Positions 57,612-64,000 of a DNA stretch of 64,000 bases are shown here, in pieces. The position numbers and the translations under genes are program-made. How positions within the stretch are numbered: position 1 is the stretch's first letter; each line of letters begins with the position of its first letter. The DNA is taken from the NCBI GenBank assembly GCA_963555705.1, contig OY743184.1:21131859-21195858 (forward strand). The letters are read 5' to 3'. The notes under the pieces are model-generated. The model saw only the letters and a list, made by a program, of their open reading frames with translations. It made no database searches and was not told the DNA's origin. Source of the stretch: Ligustrum vulgare (taxonomy: Eukaryota > Streptophyta > Magnoliopsida > Lamiales > Oleaceae).

Positions 57612-57633
57612 ATAATATCCGATAACGGTGCCA
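57612..57633 (-). other. Primer-binding site (diverged tRNA-Asp type)
   Basis: In sense TGGCACCGTTATCGGATA, six bases from the LTR end at 57640. Confidence 0.75.
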
Positions 57634-57639
57634 AAAAAT

Positions 57640-58215
57640 TGTTGTAAAAATTATTGCTAGTTCACAATATCGCAAACAATTAGTGAAGTTGGCTTTTTGG
57701 TCCGAATTATCGATTCTATGATGACTATTTTATCTAGTATTAATTTCAATTAACCACTACCTAGTATATCGAGCCAAACACAATGATCTAATTTTTGTTT
57801 AAGATGCTACTAATTAAAAAAATGCACTAATCAAAAGTTTGGATTTTTGTTTATGAAGTGAAGGTGTTGGGACTCACGATTGTAACTAAGTTATCCTATT
57901 TAATTTCTTATTTCAAGTTCCCTTTCGAAAATAGCATTTGATCAAATTTACAATTATATCTAATTTTCCCCTCTGAGTTTAAACAATGTCTCTTTACCAC
58001 TTTGTTAAATTGCCAGAATTTACTGTGCGATCTAGATATATTACTCACCTCTCGACTCATTACAACCCACAAAATCAATGAATAGGTGATCAAGCTATTC
58101 ATGCATTAAAATTAATAATAAATACAACGCATAAGATTTAAACCTTAAAACTTGAGAATTAAAATCGAATAATCAAACTAGTCACATCATTCATCTCAAC
58201 AAGTAAATTAGTTAC
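57640..58215 (-). repeat. 5' LTR of gag-pro element, cut by next insertion
   Basis: Starts tgttgtaaaaattattgc, as at 25001, and follows that LTR until aaattagttac (58215), where another LTR begins. The remainder should lie beyond the window. Confidence 0.8.
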
Positions 58216-59729
58216 TGTTCACTTATATCTCGCGATGCGAGATATCCCCGCAAGTGTACGGGTCGTGAGAAGTAATAAAGTGGACCTTAGAGTCCGGATT
58301 ATCGTCCCACGAGGACTGTTTACTAAGTACCGAAATATTTTAGTTCTAAACTTTATTTGAACAGACAAATGAATTTGATGTTTTGAATTAAAACTAAGAA
58401 GATGAATTAAATAATTAAATTGTGAAATTGTTTTGTTTTAAAAGATGATTGTAAAGTGGTTGGGATTCACGATTTCACCTAACCAATTAAATTAATTCCA
58501 ATCCCAGATTTTATTTTCTAAATATGTGATCGATCGAATTCACTGATTCAAATTGAGATTCCTCTCTCGAGTTTAAATCAATCCTACCTAAATAAGTCAA
58601 CCTTGTATCTCTACAGAGGGTCCGAATATTCCTTATCTAGATGCATTACACACAAGAATTCACACACGACCGCAATAATTACAAGAGTATATCTCTATCT
58701 CTCGTTCAATTACCGAATTTATTACCTAGATCTATGTTATTAACTCACCTCTCGGATTATGGAAATAACACATAGAATCATGAATAAGTGGCCAGTTCAT
58801 TCACACATTAATCGCAATAATAAATCAACACATGCATCAAAGCGTTAAAACAAGGAATATGGAATTAAAATAATATGACTAGGCTACATCGTTCATCCCA
58901 ACGTCAAATTTAGCTACACATCATGATTAAAGAGCAAAAACAATAAAATATAACGTTCATTGAAAATAACAAAGAAGAATGGAAAAATTGCACCAATTAT
59001 CAATTCTTCAAGTATCTTCAATTCACGCCCCTCTGCGATGCTTGATTCTCCAAGAATTTTAATTAAAATCTCTGTTGTGGCTCATTCTATGGAGAGGCAA
59101 AGGTCTGATTTTCGTGCCTTATGTGTTGTATATATAGGTTTTGGAGAAAACCTAGGTCAAAACAAGAGAATTCTGTTGAAAATCGCGAGAAAAAGCCCAC
59201 AGTCGGCCCAGCCGGATAACTGCGCGATCGCGTGGTAGAAACCCTAGCGATCGCGTGGTTGATGTTAAAACTCTCGGGTTAAGAATTTGCCTCATCTCAC
59301 GATCGCTTGGTATGTGACCAGCGATCGCGACTTCATCATTCTTCCGGCTGTGCAAGTTAGTCCCTGACTTTTAATTGCGCCTTCAGTCCTCAACTTTCAA
59401 TTGTTTCAATTTAGTCCCCAAACTTTATCTTCTTCTCGGTTTGACCATTCAAGCTCTTAATTCATTCAATTAGGTCCTCCAACCTCTGATTTAGTCACTT
59501 TGGCACCAAGCATGTTTCCCGGTTGTTGTCACAAACTCCTCACTTGTCCAATTTAGCTCCAATTAACATCCAATCGTGTCATTTTTCCATTAATTGCTTC
59601 ATTCTTCTTCAATTGGGACATTTTCTGAAAGGTAAACAAATAAACATAAATTAAATAGCAAATATTCCCAAACGACAATAATTAATCCTAATTTAGACAT
59701 ACAAATAAGTGTATAAAATACACTTATCA
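58216..59729 (-). repeat. 3' LTR of a gag-pro element inserted in another LTR
   Basis: 1514 bp. Left end tgttcacttatatctcgc with a 9-bp-stem palindrome (atatctcgcgatgcgagatat, shown in parts), right end cacttatca at 59729. GCGATCGC pairs start at 59224/59247 and 59299/59321 (23 and 22 bp). TATA gtatatatagg at 59128-59138, 86 bp downstream in sense. Flank before it is GTTAC; the other flank is outside the window. Confidence 0.85.
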
Positions 59730-59768
59730 AATACCCCCAAACTAGAATTATTGTTCGTCCTCGAACAA
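59730..59768 (-). promoter_or_regulatory. 3' polypurine tract with hairpin
   Basis: In sense: TTGTTCG-AGGA-CGAACAA (59768-59751; 7-bp stem), seven bases, AGTTTGGGGGTATT, LTR. Confidence 0.75.
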
Positions 59769-60261
59769 TTTAAACTAAACTACAAAAATCAAAGAAATAA
59801 GATAACAAATATTTTTGTTGCGTCAACATGTTTACCATATGCCTCTACAGTTCAAACCAATTTAAGCTTTAAGCAAGCGTCATGAACAACAATACAAAAT
59901 AATTTCTAGTTATATCTGCCAGATTTTTAAGTGTGTGTGTGAATAGCCAATGTCAAACGCATACTTATGCAAAAGATATACTCAACACTGTGTGGCTCAT
60001 TATGCATAATCCAGCCCGAATCCCATGTGGTCAATCTATGATTTCTAATAAAATTCCTTTCAACGCTCATGGATGATCATCACTTTCTGCTTTTCTCTCA
60101 CATCTCGGGTTTCTATCTATGTGGGTTCTAAAAATATTCTTTGCTTTTTCCACACAAGGTAGTCAGAATCAGAAATATGCGTGCATAACAAGTCAAAAGA
60201 AAGTGGACCCCAATTCTACAACATCAACCACCACAGCTCAGTCAACAAAACTTATACCATG

Positions 60262-60265
<4 letters not shown>

Positions 60266-60330
<65 letters not shown>

Positions 60331-60341
60331 ATATATATATA
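60266..60341. repeat. (TA)n microsatellite
   Basis: Interrupted TA tract in the noncoding region, between the 3' tract and the cis-modules. Confidence 0.95.
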
Positions 60342-60418
60342 TTTTTCTTTTGATGGACGACTTTTTCTTTTAATTGTCCCTGTCTTTTACCATCTTTGTG
60401 CAGAACTTTTCATACGGG

Positions 60419-60705
60419 CTTTCTATATGACCCATGTAGCGGGCTTTCAGATCGGCAACTCCCAAACCAGACGGCTTTAGGGTACCAGATTCAAAGAACC
60501 CCTCAGACGTACTTGCCCGAGTCATAAAGGCTTAAACAAAAAAGTTAAAGATGTTATAATGTCTTATGTGTAAGTCCACTCTTCGTACTTGCTTTCTAAT
60601 TGACCCATGTAGCGAGCTTTAGGTCGATGACTCCCAAGCCAGTTGGATTTAGGGCACCAGGTTTGAAGGACCCCTCGGACTTACTTACTCGAGTCAAAAA
60701 GGCAT
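60419..60705 (-). ncRNA. Duplicated structured cis-module, copies 1 and 2
   Basis: Copies 60419-60532 and 60591-60705, start spacing 172 bp. In sense, copy 1 pairs ATGACTC with GGGTCAT and CGGG with CCCG; copy 2 pairs TTGACTC with GGGTCAA and CGAG with CTCG. GCTACAT lies between the two stems in both. The compensatory changes argue for RNA structure. Confidence 0.6.
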
Positions 60706-61219
60706 TTGAGGAGCAGAATAAGACCTTCAACATTTTTCTGTTTTTATGCTGGAAATGGTTTATACTAGTTGACCAAACTGCAATGACTAAAGTGATAAAC
60801 CAAGAACCACAGACTTCCAACCCGTCAATACACACAAATTCCAACCATTTTACCCCCAAACTTGTCTTTTAGCATGATTGGTTCTAATTTAGGGATGGGA
60901 TATCTTATGATCTAAGTTCAGGGATTTTCGAGTCATTCCTAATTTCAAATTGCAAAAATTTGCCCCACATGTATTAAACAAAATCCCTTACACAAGCAAT
61001 TATCCAACATGGGTTATGTGCGCAATAAATATGAATCTAGCAAAACATAACTAGTTCAACATAAGTTCATGCTTTCATGTTGTCCAATTTTCAAGCATAA
61101 GCACAAATTGATTCATACTATATCCTAGGCAATAAACAAGTTAACACATTTTAAAACTTTTTTTTTTATCCCAATAAAATCGAATGAATATAAAATGAAT
61201 GAAGAATGTAATGAATCTT

Positions 61220-61254
61220 CACCCCCAAACTTGAAATGAACATTGTCCTCAATG
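61220..61254 (-). promoter_or_regulatory. Internal hairpin plus polypurine tract
   Basis: In sense CATTG-AGGA-CAATG (61254-61241), nine bases, AGTTTGGGGGTG. Same as 31083-31117. Confidence 0.6.
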
Positions 61255-62299
61255 TTTGTCAAAAATATTCAACAATGTAAAACAAGACAAAGAAAAGAGA
61301 ACGAGAACTTCCCAAGTGTAGAGGATGTATTTCTTTGAAGCTCCCTGTTGTACTGCATTTGATGAATTGACCCTTTGTTTGTATTGTTGAAATTTGGTTG
61401 GGATGTTTTGATTGGTGTTTTCCTAGAAAATAAGAGATAAGTAACATTAGAAGTCATAAACACCAATAAGAAATAATGGAAGTTCAGGACCACACCCCCA
61501 ATCTAAGGTTAAAGCAAAATTTTTAATTTTCAACAATGGTAGACCACACATATTTAAGCCCTGATATAGCCTAGAAAAACACAAATTTTTCCAAGCCATA
61601 TTTTGATATGTTAAATTTCACATCATGGTCTACAACATATTAAAAATTCAGGTCTTTTGGAGCTCAATAGGGTCATGTAAAACTATGGCAAAGTTGGTGA
61701 CGTGAGTGGATTTTCAGGTGCAATGGCCTGCAGTGGCCTTGCATTGAGGCTGTCATGGTGCTAAATTTGTTTTCATGAATTCTGTGAAATGAAGTGAACT
61801 AATTCATGAACTACACACATATAATCAATGAGAAACATATCATGAAGATAAATGCTCGGAAGGATGTCTCAAATTAGCACTAGAATGTCTTTGTGGCATT
61901 TCATCAAATACATAGTGTGCATTGCAAAAAATCAAAGGGGATGTCTCAAATACATGGTGTGAATGAACCAAAAATTTTGTCTACTAAACCACAAATCACC
62001 TTCTCCAACATCTAACCTAAGCCCAATCTTCACCATTCACAATTTCAAAATCCAAGATCTCAAAGAAAATTTCAAACTTTTGAGTAAATATTGATTTAAG
62101 TGAAGAATTACGTACCTTTGATTGGATTTTGAAGTCATGTACGCAATGATATTGATGCAACAAAGTGTTGATGACATGCACACAAGATGTAAGATCAATT
62201 ATGAGGTGATTGGGGGAGAGAAAACGGGTTTATAATGTTTGAAATTGAAAAAATGAGGCACAACACTTAAACTGTCGATTTTACTCTGAGTACAGACAC

Positions 62300-62406
62300 G
62301 CGATCGCCTGGCTGGAGTGCCAGCGATCGCGTGGTTCAAGCTTTAAAAATCTGTTGATTTTGTAATGCAAAGTCGCGATCACTAGAGCCTATAGGCCCGC
62401 GATCGC
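62300..62406. repeat. Internal GCGATCGC palindrome pairs
   Basis: Starts at 62300/62323 (23 bp) and 62375/62399 (24 bp). Same word as in this element's LTR. Confidence 0.85.
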
Positions 62407-62680
62407 TCAGTTCACGACAGTAATGAAATTTTTTCCTATTTTTGATATTTTTGAAATTCAAAATCATTTTTATCCCCCTAATCACTTCATGATCGATGCA
62501 ATGATTTTCCCAAACATTAACTTCATGATTCAAACTAGTGTGTGTGAGTTTGGAATGACGATAAAAACTTAGCCTAATGTAAACATGCAACATCAAAAAC
62601 ATACCTAAATATGCATCTATCTAAAATTCTGCAAATAAATAAATAAATTCTGAAAGCATAATAAATAAAAGGGAAGAAAG

Positions 62681-62705
62681 GTTGGGTTGCCTCCCAACAA
62701 GCGCT
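62681..62705 (-). promoter_or_regulatory. Conserved GTTGGG/CCCAAC hairpin after pro
   Basis: gttgggttgcctcccaac then aagcgct, identical over the hairpin to 32523-32540, about 117 nt after the protease stop. Confidence 0.65.
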
Positions 62706-62821
62706 CCGTTTTAAGTCTAAAGCTCGACTTTTTGCACTTCTTTATCATGGAGGCTTGAATGATCCTCTTGAGCCCCTGCACAGCTTGCAATTTCCTGCCT
62801 TGCATATCTCTATTCGTTTTC

Positions 62822-64000
62822 TCACTCTCTTGAATCCCAAAGCCTCACTTTTAGCCAATTGTTGAGGGATGTTAGGTTTTCTTCCTTCTTGTCCCTCCAT
62901 CCATCTTTAGCCTTTATAAACTCATGTTTTGTGCTTAGCCCCTCAATCTTAATCTCATTCTTCATGCAGCCATTTGGTTTCTTGACCTCTTCATCCACCT
63001 TGAAGCAACTTTCATTTTGAATCTTTGGATCTTGCCTTGGCTTGATGCTGAACGTGACTTGTTCCTTCTCGACCCTAAAGATGATTTCTCCCTTTTCAAT
63101 GTCGATTAAGGCTCGTCCAGTAGCCAGGAAAGGCCTTCCAAGAATGAGGGGCATTTGAGTGTCCTCTTCCATGTCCAGGATCACAAAGTCAACTGGGAAG
63201 AAAAATTTGTCTACTTTTACTATCACGTTTTCAACAATCCCATATGGATACTGTATAGACCTATTAGCAAGCTTTAGTGTGATATTTGTTGGTTTCGGCT
63301 CCCCTAAACCAAGTTTCCTGTATATAGACAAATGCATTAGGTTAACACTAGCCCCTAAGTCACACAATATATTATCAAAAGTGAAATTACCAATAGTGCA
63401 AGGGATAGAGAAACTCCCTGGATCGGTCAATTTTTGTGGTAATTTCTTTTGAAGTATGGCGCTGCACTCCTCACTCAGTGCTACTGTCTCAAAATCAACC
63501 AACTTTCTTTTGTTTGACAGCATCTCCTTCATAAACTTTAAGTAGAGGGGCATTTGGGCCAAGGCTTCGGCAAAAGGAATATTTATGTGCAGCTTCTTGA
63601 ATATTTCCAAAAATTTTCCAAACTGCTGCTCCAACTTATGCTTTATCAATCGTTGTGGATAAGGAATTGGGGGCACATAAGCTTTTACTGGTGGTCGAAC
63701 TCGAACTTCTTCTTCGACTTTTTGTTCTTCCACCACATCTTCCTTTTGGCTCTCTTGCTTTTCATATTCCTCTCCAGTTACTTCAGATAGCTGAGCCCCG
63801 CTCCTTGTTGTTATTGCATTAACATGCTCACGAGGGTTTGTTTCAGTATTGCTCGGTAACTGTCCTGGATGCCTTGTGGAACTGCTAGCTGCCAACTCTC
63901 CCATTTGTCTCTTCAGATTCTTAATCTCAGCTGCTTGATTCATAATTTCTCCATTTTGACTCTTGACCAGCTGGATTAACACTTCTATGTTCTCGGATAT
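62822..64000 (-). CDS. Gag-protease polyprotein (partial, open at window end)
   Basis: Uninterrupted minus-strand frame from the window end to the stop at 62822 (at least 392 codons). Order: helical segment IKNLKRQMGELAASSSTRHP, NAITTRSGAQL, acidic linker, PPIPYPQRLIKHKLEQQFGK, MLSNKRKLVDFETVALSEEC, protease LCDLGASVNLMHLSIYRKLG with intact active site, PVDFVILDMEEDTQMPLILG, RPFLATGRALIDIEKGEI, then a lysine/glutamate-rich tail. Athila-like gag-pro; the gag core and knuckle lie beyond the window. The frame ends naturally and is followed by noncoding DNA, not by RT. Best-preserved coding frame of the three gag-pro families, so this element may be young. Confidence 0.85.
   Translation of the reverse strand: MSENIEVLIQLVKSQNGEIMNQAAEIKNLKRQMGELAASSSTRHPGQLPSNTETNPREHVNAITTRSGAQLSEVTGEEYEKQESQKEDVVEEQKVEEEVRVRPPVKAYVPPIPYPQRLIKHKLEQQFGKFLEIFKKLHINIPFAEALAQMPLYLKFMKEMLSNKRKLVDFETVALSEECSAILQKKLPQKLTDPGSFSIPCTIGNFTFDNILCDLGASVNLMHLSIYRKLGLGEPKPTNITLKLANRSIQYPYGIVENVIVKVDKFFFPVDFVILDMEEDTQMPLILGRPFLATGRALIDIEKGEIIFRVEKEQVTFSIKPRQDPKIQNESCFKVDEEVKKPNGCMKNEIKIEGLSTKHEFIKAKDGWRDKKEENLTSLNNWLKVRLWDSRE

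Larger units (their letters stand above)
49975..58215 (-). mobile_element. Gag-pro element with extra ORF (Athila-like)
   Basis: Minus strand: LTR 57640-58215 (cut by the next element), primer site 57612-57633, gag 56604-55940, protease about 55340-54950, noncoding DNA with GCGATNGC pairs, an extra ORF at 52470-51218, a hairpin-tract at 50702-50736 and a diverged cis-module at 49975-50075, then an LTR remnant. Later insertions: hAT 56676-57517, MULE-type 53166-54047 and a small LTR-like unit 51446-51758. No RT or integrase. Confidence 0.7.

Noticed and set aside
25001..58215. The LTRs at 25001 and 57640 as the two ends of one giant nested element
   Set aside because: Same family, but the interior contains material of at least two other elements and the LTR at 49580-49974 is a better 3' partner. 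Cannot be resolved without full alignment.
60119..60373. ORF of 84 codons with YIYIYI run
   Set aside because: Translation of the TA microsatellite.
415..62406. Palindromes as cloning-site or vector contamination (NotI, EagI and AsiSI-like words)
   Set aside because: They occur in many diverged forms within LTRs at fixed spacing, with no vector sequence nearby.

Overview
This is plant nuclear DNA, probably a eudicot, from transposon-packed heterochromatin. It is AT-rich, with GT-AG introns, TATA-type LTR promoters, primer-binding sites matching plant tRNAs, and only plant mobile-element families. I see no convincing single-copy host gene, tRNA, rRNA or CRISPR array. A complete CRM-like chromovirus, a lineage often centromere-targeted, makes a (peri)centromeric origin plausible but unproven.

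Layout. 1-1485: an LTR fragment and a 20-G run. 1486-20532: one Tat/Retand-type Ty3-gypsy element on the minus strand with decayed gag-pro-RT-RH-second RNase H-IN, three tandem arrays after pol, and an antisense (plus-strand) intron-bearing gene of the 'putative gypsy-type transposon' kind. It was hit by a chromovirus solo LTR (3173-4034, duplication GTAGG), a near-pristine CRM-like element (5310-12211, duplication GAGAA) and a hAT MITE (15671-16127). Removing each insertion restores the interrupted frame. 20533-25000: unassigned DNA, a GTGACCT-word array split by a plus-strand solo LTR, a 153-bp MITE and a MULE transposase remnant.

25001-37038: a minus-strand Athila-like LTR and internal DNA holding a complete gag-pro-only element (26913-36103), whose 3' LTR contains a solo LTR (27724-29171). 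37039-46497: an LTR-like block, about 1 kb of unknown DNA, and an Athila-like gag-pro-RT-RH element cut just after RNase H, with a long 5' LTR. 46498-49511: tandem duplications, a second GTGACCT array and a candidate Helitron. 49512-58215: a gag-pro element carrying an extra ORF, hit by a small LTR-like insertion, a MULE-type MITE and a hAT MITE. 58216-64000: a third gag-pro element inserted in the LTR of the previous one and running off the window.

The main unexplained structure is noncoding. Most LTRs here carry pairs of roughly 8-bp palindromes whose starts are about 20-24 bp apart; in several families they end 83-98 bp upstream of the TATA box. The palindrome word is uniform within a family but differs between families. 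In the gag-pro-only elements the long 3' noncoding region keeps an ordered set of cis-elements: a GTTGGG/CCCAAC hairpin after the pro stop, internal palindrome pairs, a hairpin-plus-polypurine tract in mid-region, a duplicated structured module with compensatory changes, and a second hairpin-plus-polypurine tract at the LTR. These look like cis-signals of elements that borrow reverse transcriptase and integrase from Athila-like relatives.
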